Assembly (NCBI GenBank): GCA_963931865.1
Contig: OZ007515.1
Coordinates: 7,355,600 to 7,419,599, forward strand
Length of the DNA stretch: 64,000 nt
Source: Axinella damicornis
Lineage: Eukaryota > Porifera > Demospongiae > Axinellida > Axinellidae
Direction: 5' to 3'
Position 1 is the stretch's first letter; every line of letters begins with the position of its first letter. A model generated the notes under the pieces. The model did not search any database, had not been told where the DNA came from, and saw only the letters and a program-made list of their open reading frames with translations. Below, piece by piece: positions 54,980 to 64,000 of this stretch. Both the position numbers and the translations under genes were made by a program.

Positions 54980-55451
54980 GAAGGGAAACCTGAGAAAAAC
55001 TCTTCCTAGGTGTGGCTGGTGGTACTCAAACCTGTGGCCTCTCACACAACTGTCCAATTGGCCACACCTTCACACAAATGTTGTTGGTAATCCATTTCGC
55101 CCTTTATCATGGATCTCCGATCAGTCCTCTCCCCTCTCTCTTCCTCCCCTTCACTCCCTCCACTGCAACACCGATGGATTTCTCTGGCGAGTGTAAATAT
55201 GAATATGAATTTGTGGGTGTGTGTGTTGTGCATAGGGATCATATTGATGAGGTTGTTTGTGCAGGTGCGAGTGTCGGTTTGTTGTGTGTGATGTGGGAGG
55301 ATCTCAAGTACATACATATTATAACTTAGTCTAGCAGAACCCGCACAAAGCTGGATATGAAGTGACCATTCAGCTTACACTGTCCAGAATTCTGCCACTG
55401 ATTACATCATATATCCACAAGAGAAATTTAACATAGATGAGAGCCATTTAA
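54521..55451. other. spacer between two repeat copies
   Basis: Shows CATGACA-rich sequence similar to 53860-54060, indicating a local duplication of the repeat and its neighbourhood. A 29-base C run is at 54949-54977. No gene supported. Confidence 0.55.
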
Positions 55452-55890
55452 GATTACAAGTAGCTTCGCTCGCTCAACTTCTTCCCCCCTCGTTCACCTA
55501 CATGATTAATCCGGTGCCGGACAGCTCTCTGTGCGGAGCTGTTGCCCCCCCCCCGATTGCGTCCGCTTCAGCTGCTTCTCCCCGCACGATTGCATCGATC
55601 CGCTTCAACTGCTCTTCTCCATTTGCATCTGCTTCAGCGGCTGCTCGCCACTTGTGTCCATTTCAACTGCTCCCTGATTACGTCCGATTCAGCTGCTGCT
55701 CCCCGATTGTGTCCACTTCAGCTGCTTCTCCCCACCAGCTGTTCTGGAAGATTCCAGCCCATGCCCAATGTTCTCGAACAATCTTCGCAGAGTTCGAGGT
55801 TCAGTAATTGAAGTACAAAGGTCGCGTGTCACTATTCTAATCATGCCCCACAAACATCCCACTTCTGTTACACACAGACAAACACACGGT
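55452..55890 (+). repeat. dispersed minisatellite-bearing repeat, copy 3
   Basis: Same order of landmarks as copy 2, with GCTTCGCTCGCTCAACTTCT at the start and fewer intact GATTGCGTCCGCTTCAGCTG units. The region before it also parallels that before copy 2. Confidence 0.85.
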
Positions 55891-56403
55891 TAAATCTTGA
55901 TGGCATTGCTGAGCAAGCTACGGTATGAGGAGTAGAAGAGAATGAAGACTCGCTCAAGTGCTACAGAGCAAGGAACTGCATGAAGGTGGAACAAAAGACA
56001 ATTTCAAGTGTCCGCACCTTTAGAGATTGCTTAGCTATTTCAACATGGATCTCCGTGGTCTCAGCTCCACCGCTGCCAAGCAGGCTGTGCCTGTCAGCAG
56101 GTGCTTTATGTTGGCAAGTTCACTACATACATGTAGCTTATCCACATACTCTGCAGAATTGCAGCTTTCCTACACAATATTGGGCAATCCGGTGGGAAAC
56201 ACTTCTCTTACCATGATCTCCAACTGTTGTCCCAGCTCTGTTCTGGCCGATTTTACGCCTCCTGGACAGTTATTCAGTGCTTACAACCATCCCTTCTGCG
56301 TCACTTCATTAGAAGAATCATTACATGGGTCAACTGTGTGGGTTCTGCTAGACCCTCCCTGTCTTTCTAGTTGCCTTAGCAACTAGACTAATTACAATTG
56401 TGT
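55891..56403. other. no recognisable gene
   Basis: Open frames of about 80-120 codons on the plus strand overlap in different frames and lack splice or domain support. Confidence 0.45.
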
Positions 56404-56461
56404 AGTGGCTGTGGACATCAATTTTGTGAAGTTTCAGAAACTATTAATGTCCACAGCCACT
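56404..56461. repeat. hairpin with 15-bp arms
   Basis: AGTGGCTGTGGACAT at the left and ATGTCCACAGCCACT at the right around a 27-base loop; probably a very small MITE. Confidence 0.8.
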
Positions 56462-56720
56462 CCACACTCCTCACAACTCACACACCTTACACTTACACAC
56501 CTCATAACCACACCTCAGAACCTCAAAATTAACCCAAATACCTCACAACCACACACCTTCATCACAACCCATACACCTCACAACCCATACATCTCACAAC
56601 CCATACACCTCACAACCCACACACCTCGCAACTCATACACCTCACAACCCACACACCAAACAACCCACACCCTCCCTCACAATGCCTCACGACGAACAAC
56701 ACCTCACAACGAACAACCTA
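56462..56720. repeat. CACCTCACAACCCATA minisatellite
   Basis: About fifteen imperfect units of 16-18 bases with core ACACCTCACAACC. Confidence 0.85.
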
Positions 56721-57641
56721 AACTCCTCACCTCTGTACTCCCATGGAGTCTTTGCTGCTGTCGACAATACTGGAACCAGCAGACTGGCCTATCAGCTGCA
56801 GGCCAACACTCGTGCAAACCTGCGGCTAGACAAATATAAGTATGGTTGAGAGGAGGCCCATCCCTAGTACAGGTGTACATAAACAGCTGTTCTGAGCTCC
56901 GCATGTGCAACTGCATGACTCGAAAATGATACCATGTATTTGTGCTACAAGCTGACAAAGAGGTGTTGAGTCTGGGGATGAGGTTGGTGCAGCATGGGAG
57001 TGAGGCTAGGCTGCTCGAACAAAGCTCAACAGTTGCACATGCATGTTTACCAAGTTACAGGTGGTATGATATTATCCTAATCAAGTGTTCTATTACCACT
57101 TGATTCATAGTGATTATAGCTCAGATCACCATCTAGATATACATTCCAATGGAGCTTCTATGCTGATCCCGCAAATGCAGTGATGCAGCTTCTAGTTGTA
57201 CAGAATTGAACGAAATGTGATTAACTCAAACAATGATAATTGACAAATTGTCCACAAAGTGTGCACGCTCAGTATAAAAGCTATTTACAGCCCCAGCAGC
57301 AACAGCAGCAAAGTGTTTGTGAATTGGTGCATGCTATCTACTGAGCTAGCCCCACACTGCTGCTCAATCTACTCGGTATGCATGCATACGGTATTAAACT
57401 GGACTACAGCATAGATATGTCACCTTATATCTATGACTACAGTGACAGTTGGCACAGTATGTAGTACGTAAAGGTCCGAGCTGCTTGCGTTTCTAATGTC
57501 TCAGTAGAGGTTGCTCCTACTTTCTTGCTATGCAGTCCTATGGAATATAAACGGATGGCGTTTCAGTTGTATTACGGCCTGTGCAGGAACACACAGGGGA
57601 AAGTATACAGACACCTGCATGTGAATTGCAAGGGTGTTCAT
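56721..57641. other. no recognisable gene
   Basis: A short open block at 56730-56850 (plus frame SHGVFAAVDNTGTSRLAYQL) looks protein-like but I recognise nothing. The rest is unremarkable. Confidence 0.4.
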
Positions 57642-58068
57642 TAGTCTCACGGGCCAGATGTTTTCGGCACGCAGGAAAGGGGGGAAAGAATGTCTGGTCA
57701 CTTTAGACAGGTTTTCGTGGACATCGCCGGAATGTTGGCGCCACCAATCAGATTGGAGAGCATTCTATAAGTACTGTACATTTACCTTCCATATTGCTCA
57801 CATGATCCCCACAGATTCAAATGAGAACAAGAACAGATTTGCGAGTTAGATGGCCTTTAGAGTTGCAAGCGAACGGCACGAACAACACCCAACCAATTAT
57901 TGCTGATCACCAACGTCGAAGCTTCGAAGAATGGCAGTGTAGACACTTCCTTCCTCATTACATTTGATATGACGCCACGTTATTGAATTCCTCCATGCCA
58001 CGGAAACCTGTCTAGACGTTCATCCCCCCCCCTTCCCGTGTTCCACGAACGTCTGGCCCACGAGACTA
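57642..58068. mobile_element. 427-bp element with TAGTCTCACGGGCCAGA ends
   Basis: TAGTCTCACGGGCCAGATGT at the left and, inverted, TAGTCTCGTGGGCCAGACGT at the right. Inner arms share GACAGGTTTTCGTGG. No protein is visible. The first bases resemble the TAGYCTCG ends of the micro-elements, suggesting a related mover. No duplication found. Confidence 0.75.
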
Positions 58069-58493
58069 CATGTAGGTGATTATATGATTCCAAGGGGATC
58101 TAAATCCCATAGGCCCTGAGAGAAGTGGTGTGGTATGGGGCAGGGCACAGCGTGGCTTGTTGTCCAGGAATTTGCTTAGTCTCGTGCCCCCTTCCACGCT
58201 TATTTTCTCATTAGTCATTACTTCAGCTAGCATGTGACTGAATACTGTGCTGTGATTGGACCTGCGGAAGGAAGGGAGGAGCGCAGTGATGTTCTCACGG
58301 AGGGGGGTCCCAGGGGTTAGGTAGTCCCTGGATAATACCTGGACTGCCGGTGTATCTCAAGTGTTCTGGGGTGCTCTGACAGAGGGTTAGGTACATGTAG
58401 CTCCCGGATAATCTCGGGCCTGCCTGTGTAACTGTGATAGTCTCGGATACTCTGTATGAGGAGTCCCAAGGGGCTAATTAGGTACTAGGTAGT
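58069..58493. other. no recognisable gene
   Basis: Two loosely repeated phrases around CAGGGGTTAGGTAGTCCCTGG and its variants at 58300-58480 suggest an old tandem duplication. A solo TAGTCTCGTGCCCCC lies at 58177. Confidence 0.45.
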
Positions 58494-58740
58494 AGCCTTG
58501 TTCTCAGGCCTTCTACAGCTTCAGTTCTTGATCACTTGCAGTATGCATACTACAGTTATACCGTACGACAGCTAACAGTTCAGAATAATTCCCGAATTGC
58601 CGGTATAACTCCGGTGATCTGGGATACTCTCACAGAGGGGTCCCAGGGTTGGCTAATCGTAATCCAGGCCTTCTACAGCTTCAGTTCTTGAGTATGCGTA
58701 CTCAACAACTGAATGTGTAGAAGGCCTGGGAACAAGGCTA
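58494..58740. mobile_element. nested TAGCCTTG-family elements
   Basis: TAGCCTTGTTCTCAGGCCTT at 58494 and inverted AAGGCCTGGGAACAAGGCTA at 58721 form the outer pair. A second copy of the inner left arm (CAGGCCTTCTACAGCTTCAG) starts near 58666, so one copy probably inserted into or recombined with another. Confidence 0.65.
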
Positions 58741-59391
58741 GGAAGATGGTTCCCCGGCTAATCCTGGGACTGCTGGTATTAGTATTGTGCAGGTAGGGTG
58801 TAAGAGGAGATGCCTAACCTAGGATTACGTATGTAGATCACATAATATTATCACTCTTCCACCATTGCGTATAATCACCCCACGGCAGTTGTGTAGCCAA
58901 GCCTGGGCCCACCCAGCCGGACCCGTGGCCGGTCAATGTTTGATTGTGCTCGGACAATAATAAAACACACTCTACAACGTCTCAAACTCACTGACCTTGC
59001 TGTACTCTCAATGGAAAGTGAACTGTGCATGGTTTTCACCTGGATATGTCAACACCTAGCTACATGTACGTATACCAATAAACTTTGAGACCCAAAAAAC
59101 TGAGAGGTGATGGGTGTCTTGCAAGGGTGGATGCTCGTTCACAAGAGTATGGTAGTAATATGAGGGTTTCTCTCCCTTTGAATACAGAAACCACCTGTCC
59201 TTTTCCCTTCAACATGACATCATCTCCTGTCCACTGACAATGTTGTACTGTCCTCCGCCCCCCTCCCCAGGGTGCACGACCTGTCGTCCAAGGAAATGAT
59301 AATTGTAACCTGTCTGACCTAACAGACATTAATGGAGGGCTGATGTGTGCCACAGTGCTGATCACCAGTCAGCAGTGTTTGCAGCGCATAA
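58741..59391. other. no recognisable gene
   Basis: Only short frames. No repeat family of this window is represented clearly. Confidence 0.5.
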
Positions 59392-59499
59392 TTGGGGCGA
59401 GCGTGAGCGAGCCCCACATATATAGACGAGTTCAATGTGAATTTTCTTTATTTCTATATTTCTATATTTCTATATTTCTATATTTCTATATATATATAC

Positions 59500-59996
59500 A
59501 AGTAGCTGAGCTCGCTTCGCTCGCTCAGCTACTTCCCGCTTGTTCGCCTACCGTGCGTAATCCGGCGCCGGACAGCTCTCTGAAGAGCTGCCGATTGCGT
59601 CCGCTTCAGCTGCTGCTCCCGGGCCCGATTGCGGCATCCGCTTCCACTGCTGCTCCCCGTTTGCCTCCGCCTCGCGTCCAGCTGCTGCCGCTCCGCGATT
59701 GCGCCCGCTTCAGCTGCTGCTCGCCGCCCGATCACGTCCGCTTCGACTGCTGCTCCCCGATTGCGTCCGCTTGAACTGCTGCTCGCCCGATTGCGTCCGC
59801 TTCGACTGCTGCTCCCCGATTGCATACTGGATTCCAGCCCATGCCCGGGCCCAATGTTCTCGAACATTCTTCGCGGAGTTCGAGGTTCAGTAAATAAATT
59901 AAAGTACGAAGGTCGCGCGTCACTATAGTCTAGTCCCGCCCCACGAACATCCCACTTCCGTCACTCACACACACACACACAGACACGTAAAATCTT
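59500..59996 (+). repeat. dispersed minisatellite-bearing repeat, copy 4
   Basis: Contains six or more units around CGATTGCGTCCGCTTCGACT, the TTCTCGAACATTCTTCGCGG segment and the closing CCCCACGAACATCCCACTTC. It is absent from the matching position of unit B, so it inserted or expanded after the duplication. Confidence 0.85.
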
Positions 59997-60248
59997 AATG
60001 TATTGATATCGTACGTCGTGCCGTAAATCACTTCCTGCTCGTATTTTGCGTGTTCTTGCGTCATGCGTTATTTTCAAACTGAGTTCACTTCCTGCTCGTG
60101 CGTTGATATCGTCCAACTGAGACGCGAACTATGAACAGTCTACCTCAACAAGGCCTTGCAAGGATGGAGACTATAGTGGGGCGGTGAGTGGCTAAAGCAT
60201 TTCATGAAGACGGGGAGAGCGCTTCAGTGAGACCAAGGGAGGTGATCC

Positions 60249-60838
60249 TGTCACGCCGTGGACAGTCCCCCCTGAAAAGCGGTCCCCCCTGAAAAGCGGT
60301 CCCCCCGGACTGTCCACGGCAGAAAATCGGTCCCCCCGGACCAAATATCGCAGCCATACCTGGTCCCCCCTTGCTGTAGACGGTCCCACCCCATATATGC
60401 ATGATCTGTTACGAGCGCTCGGCGGGGTACGTACAGGTAAGCAAAGATCAGTTTATTTCTGTACTTATAGAGGCTACACAGGCTACGAATGGTTTTGCAG
60501 CATTAAAATTATCTTCGTTGCATACCGACTGAGCTAAACCGCGTGAGAACGAGTACGAGTAGTTATCATGCATGCGTGACTTATAAATACGTTCAGGAGT
60601 ATTATGGGCTCCTGATAGTATAACTTGGACTACATGCATGGCCTCCTGATGGATGGTGCAGACTCTCCATTCGCGTCTGTGACTTGGGCTATAGATGCGC
60701 TAGCGAACAACTAGTGGGACCAATTACGGCAAGGGGGGACTGCTTACAGCGCCATGGATGGTCCCAGGGGGGACCAATTATTCTACCGTGGACAGTCCGG
60801 GGGGACCGCTTTTGGGGGGGACCAATTATAGTATGACA
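60249..60838. mobile_element. 590-bp non-autonomous Ginger-type element, ATCC duplication
   Basis: Ends TGTCACGCCGTGGACAGTCC and, inverted, TGTCATACTATAATTGGTCC. Both carry subterminal GGTCCCCCC/GGGGGGACC clusters like the autonomous copies. ATCC is present on both sides (60245-60248 and 60839-60842). Unit B reads GGTGATCCTCCTTGAACTCA without interruption, which is the unoccupied site with a single ATCC. No transposase is encoded. Confidence 0.93.
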
Positions 60839-60955
60839 ATCCTCCTTGAACTCACAATCCCCTATAACTCGCCGGAGTCCCTTTCATGCAACTGCTCAGA
60901 GGATGGGAAGTTGACTGCCCTGCACACAGTAACACTAAACTCACTGTGACCAGTC

Positions 60956-61108
60956 ATGACAGATCTGGCATCAGCAGAGAACGAGGAAGTCATCCTCGGT
61001 GGCAACAACAGAGACAGAGACCGCTCCTGGACCTACCTGCCAGACTGCTTCAACGCTGTGAAGTGCATGCACGAGTGTCATAACTTCTGGTGTGATCTGT
61101 GTCGTTAA
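60956..61108 (+). CDS. short Cys-rich open frame within unit A
   Basis: Fifty codons from MTDLASAENEEVILGGNNRD to CMHECHNFWCDLCR. Cys and His cluster at the C-terminus. In unit B an eight-base deletion after the GGCAACAACAGA stretch shifts the frame and removes that cluster. The upstream ATGAACAGTCTACCTCAACA near 60131, followed by a GTGAGT donor, could be a preceding exon. No family recognised. Confidence 0.35.
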   Translation: MTDLASAENEEVILGGNNRDRDRSWTYLPDCFNAVKCMHECHNFWCDLCR

Positions 61109-61273
61109 GTTGTGTTATGCTCCCCGTCAGACTCACATTCTGATGACATGCACATGCAACTGCTCCATGCACATTCAGCACAATGTCGTGCAACTGTTCC
61201 ATGCAAATTCAGCACCTGCATGTACTCGCTCACGCTCGCCCCACAATGTCCTGCATTCCCCTAGTTTATATTA

Positions 61274-62014
61274 TTTGGGGCGAGCGTGAGCGAGCCCCTC
61301 ATAAACGAGTTTGCTGCAAATTTTCTATATATATATATATTTATATATTTATATATATATATCGTACGTCGTGCCGTAAATCACTTCCTGCTCGTATTTT
61401 GCGTGTTCTTGCGTCATGCGTTATTTCCAAACTGAGTTCACTTCCTGCTCGTGCTATCGTCCAACTGAGACGCGAACTATGAACAGTCTACCTCAACAAG
61501 GCCTTGCAAGGATGGAGACTATAATGGGGTGGTGAGTGGCTAAAGCATTAAATTTCATGAAGACGGGGAAAGCGCTTCAGTGAGACCAAGGGAGGTGATC
61601 CTCCTTGAACTCACAATCCCCTATAACTCGCCGGAGTCCCTTTCAAATGCTAAGCCATGCAACTGCTCAGAGGATGGGAAGTTGACTGCCCTGCACACGG
61701 TAACACTAAACTCACTGTGACCAGTCATGACAGATCTGGCATCAGCAGAGAACGAGGAAGTCATCCTCGGTGGCAACAACAGACCGCTCCTGGACCTACC
61801 TGCCAGACTGCTTCAATGCTGTGAAGTGCATGCACGAGTGTCATAACTTCTAGTGTGATCTGTGTCGTTACGTTGTGTTATGCTCCCCGTCAGACTCACA
61901 TTCTGATGACATGCACATGCAACTGCTCCATGCACATTCAGCACAATGTCATGCAACTGTTCCATGCAAATTCAGCACCTGCATGTAACTCGCTCACGCT
62001 CGCCCCACAATGTC
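61274..62014 (+). repeat. dispersed repeat unit B (empty-site version)
   Basis: Starts TTTGGGGCGAGCGTGAGCGA, contains an AT-rich TATATA tract, then the sequence of unit A without its two insertions. It ends in the same GTCCTGCATTCCCCTAG. Confidence 0.88.
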
Positions 62015-62378
62015 CTGCATTCCCCTAGTTATTCCAATGTATGCCTCTTGGTTTCCTCTGGTTCAGGGTGGGTTGATCCAACTGATTTTTGTTTGATGAA
62101 GTATGGAAATAAAACGAGAATAGACTACAATTCTTGCTGCATGGTCAATATAATGGCCTGAAGAACTGCATAATTATGAAGGAGTTGTGTGTTCCCTTAC
62201 ATGCAGTGCAGTCTTGCATCGTTTCAAGTCTACCTATAGACTCATTCACCGGCTCTGCATTCAGCTTCATTCCCCTTTGCCACGTACTCCCTCTCCCCAG
62301 CCTCATTCCCAGCACCTTCTCCCTAGCCACATGTCCATGTCCATGCCTTTTACGGCCTCATTCTCATACCCTCATTCC
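62015..62378. other. no recognisable gene
   Basis: Short frames only, becoming CCTCATTCCC-rich toward the next minisatellite. Confidence 0.5.
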
Positions 62379-62535
62379 AGCCTCGTATCCAGGCCCCCTC
62401 CCCAGCCTCATTCCCATATTCAGCCCATCTTCTTAGCCTCATTCCCAGACCCCCTCCCCAGCCATATTCCCAGACCCTCTCCCAAGCCCCATTCCCAGGC
62501 TCATTTTCCAGCCTTATTCCCAGGCCCTCTCCTAC
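62379..62535. repeat. minisatellite built from AGCCTCATTCCCAG
   Basis: Seven or eight units of 18-25 bases with core GCCTCATTCCCAGRCCCYCT. It is the reverse-orientation counterpart of the array at 5831-6073, again derived from a mobile-element end. Confidence 0.8.
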
Positions 62536-63244
62536 TCCCATTTCTTGTACCCTCACCCACACACACTACTTCATACACTCCCACACGCAGTGGTACCCAA
62601 GATCTCTGGAGGGGCAGTGGGGATAGGTCCTGCAGTTCCATTACATTCTCTGTATAATTCGTGGTACATACATGAGCTGAAGAGACACGGACAAATATTC
62701 GGTAAAATATACGACTTCAGCATAATGCAAGGCCTTGGTTTCAACGGTGATACAGTACTGCTTCTGCCTTCCCGAAGTGGACGCGAAGCATGATACAGAT
62801 GACCATATAGAAAATTTGACCTGGCCATATCTAGCCACACGCACATGTACGTGCTGTATTGCTGTCAGTTGTTCGTCCTCAGCACCATTCCTGACTTTCC
62901 GACATTACTGAGGGCGTATGGCACGGCATGGTTGAACAGAGCAGTGGATACCAGGCGCTTTTCTCTCCAATTACCAAGCGCCTGGGAATGAGGCTAGCTA
63001 TTGCCTGCTGCTGCACAGGGTGCAGTGGTCAGTGTGGCCTATGTATGGCTTTAAGGTCCTGCGGAGAAGACTGACAGTATGACGAGAGATTTGGTTGAGT
63101 ACAGTCAGGTAGCAAGCATATTGAATCATATAAAATCAGGTGACACGTTTTCAGTGGTAGTGGGAAATATTGCCGTCATGCTGGAGCCATAGCTTCTACT
63201 ATATTCAAAGTGTATAACTTTTTTCAATTGATGTCTTACCACAG
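62536..63244. other. no recognisable gene; holds a solo element end
   Basis: At 62942-62997 CAGTGGATACCAGGCGCTTT through GCGCCTGGGAATGAGGCTA matches the right end of the 607-bp element at 23350-23956. Nothing else supported. Confidence 0.55.
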
Positions 63245-63820
63245 CACTGGCCGTGAGTGATGACCATGCCTCCTGAGCAGTGGCCGGGGACCAGGTGATC
63301 ATTACTATCACTGGAGTGGACATTGCCAAGATCAGGTGTGGTGTGAGAGTGGTTGTGGAGTGTGAGAGGTAGCCTCGTTCCCAGGCCTCCACTGAGATTT
63401 TATCTCGCAGCCATGGAGAAATATCTGGGTGGAGGCCTGGGAACGAAGCTAGGTGAGAGGAGGGGAGAAGCACTTCTGCAATTCTCCTCATTATAGAGAC
63501 ACTATTGCATGAGTTTGTTGGTGAGTTAGAGTAATGAGGATGGTAGGAGGGGGTGAGGAGGAGAGGAGGGTGGGAGATGAGGAGGGGAAGAACGTTGGAT
63601 AGTAGGTGAGAGAAATGGAAGAGGCGTATGATGATGGTTGTGTGATAGAGAATGAATTAATAGCCGGGGACCATCGTGCATTTTCATGTGCATTCCCTTG
63701 GTAATCATCGCTGTGGTGTCATCCGCTCACCAACACTCACTCACCCATACCCACACATGCCTCCTTCCTCCACCAGCACTGGCAGTGTGCTGTGTAGTGT
63801 GGAGAGCATCTCAAAATATT
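63245..63820 (+). pseudogene. HBS1L: HBS1-like translational GTPase fragment
   Basis: HBS1 works with Pelota to rescue stalled ribosomes. Two short exons are seen. 63245-63335 reads DDHAS, a TGA stop (63274-63276), then AVAGDQVIITITGVDIAKI, matching domain 2 of HBS1/eRF3/EF1A-type GTPases; the TGA stands where the family usually has Trp. The next exon begins at 63777 (CACCAG|CACTGG) and continues in phase as STGSVLCSVESI, but a GGGGCAAGC repeat interrupts it at about 63820. The intron holds a micro-element. HBS1 is preferred over eRF3 on the wording around the VAGD motif, not certain. Probably a pseudogene. Confidence 0.6.
63370..63451. mobile_element. 82-bp TAGCCTCG-family element with 8/9 duplication
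   Basis: TAGCCTCGTTCCCAGGCCTC and inverted GAGGCCTGGGAACGAAGCTA. Flanks TGTGAGAGG (63361-63369) and GGTGAGAGG (63452-63460). Inserted in the intron of the HBS1-like fragment. Confidence 0.85.
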
Positions 63821-64000
63821 GGGGCAAGCCTGAGTGAGCCCCACACTAGCATGACTTCATTGCGCTGTGCGTGTGTATGTTTGTTTGCTTGCTTGGATCT
63901 TGCCATTACCGTAAAATTAAATCAGCGAATTTCACTTGCAACGTGCACAATAATATTCAAATTCAACGAACTCTACATACCTCCTCAATGCAAGGAATCG
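63820..64000 (+). repeat. start of another 59392-type repeat, cut by the window edge
   Basis: TTGGGGCAAGCCTGAGTGAG and CCCCACACTAG correspond to the left terminus of units A and B. It interrupts the HBS1-like exon and continues beyond the window. Confidence 0.65.

Larger units (their letters stand above)
59392..61257 (+). repeat. dispersed repeat unit A (with two insertions)
   Basis: Starts TTGGGGCGAGCGTGAGCGAG and ends GCTCACGCTCGCCCCACAAT plus GTCCTGCATTCCCCTAG. It matches unit B (61274-62014) over its whole length, except that unit A contains the minisatellite repeat (59500-59996) and the Ginger-type MITE (60249-60838). The pair is therefore a natural before-and-after comparison for two insertions. 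Confidence 0.85.

Noticed and set aside
61274..62014. Helitron identity for the 59392-type repeats, because they end in CCCCTAG followed by T
   Set aside because: No TC start, no clear stem-loop 10-12 bases before CTAG and no Rep/helicase; the resemblance is too slight.

Overview
This window is eukaryotic, from an early-branching marine invertebrate; a sponge is my best guess, a cnidarian the main alternative. The guess rests on short GT-AG introns (about 70-150 bp), broken intron-bearing copies of conserved eukaryotic genes (RCL1, ERCC6L2, LTN1, ELP3 and an HBS1-like GTPase) and transposon types known from such animals. There are no operons, CRISPR arrays, rRNA genes or convincing tRNA genes. 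A 200-base run of N at 5446-5645 is an assembly gap.

Most of the window is mobile DNA. Two Ginger-type DNA transposons lie at 7589-13630 (+) and 34075-38812 (-). Each encodes an H2C2 zinc finger, a DDE integrase-like transposase, a Ulp1-type cysteine protease and a PHD finger. Copy 1 has 13 exons and two stop codons. Copy 2 has 5 exons, good inverted ends, a GATA target duplication and one visible frameshift. A 590-bp non-autonomous relative at 60249-60838 has a perfect ATCC duplication, and its unoccupied target survives in a neighbouring duplicate near 61597. A BEL/Pao LTR element (29361-33949) has paired LTRs, a CGTAG duplication and a tRNA-Tyr-like primer site, but has lost reverse transcriptase, RNase H and the integrase core. 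Also present are a LINE fragment (19722-21140), a restriction-like-endonuclease retroelement fragment (41640-42548) and a two-exon SAP-domain transposase-like gene (21279-27195) whose frame rejoins exactly across a 2-kb intron.

A family of very small inverted-repeat elements (ends TAGCCTCGTTCCCAGGC or close variants) recurs about twenty times. Several copies are flanked by exact or near-exact 9-bp duplications. Other repeats include foldback elements, minisatellites (the largest is about 780 bp at 45218-45995), a 460-bp GGGA tract and unusually long poly-C/poly-G runs.

The host gene fragments keep introns and mostly usable splice sites, so they are not processed copies. RCL1 (14562-16847, +), ERCC6L2-like (17356-19486, -), LTN1 (39856-41388, -), ELP3 (48256-51533, -) and HBS1-like (63245-63820, +) each lack exons or carry stops, frameshifts or insertions. 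I read the region as a repeat-dense refuge of decayed gene duplicates; no complete ordinary host gene is visible.
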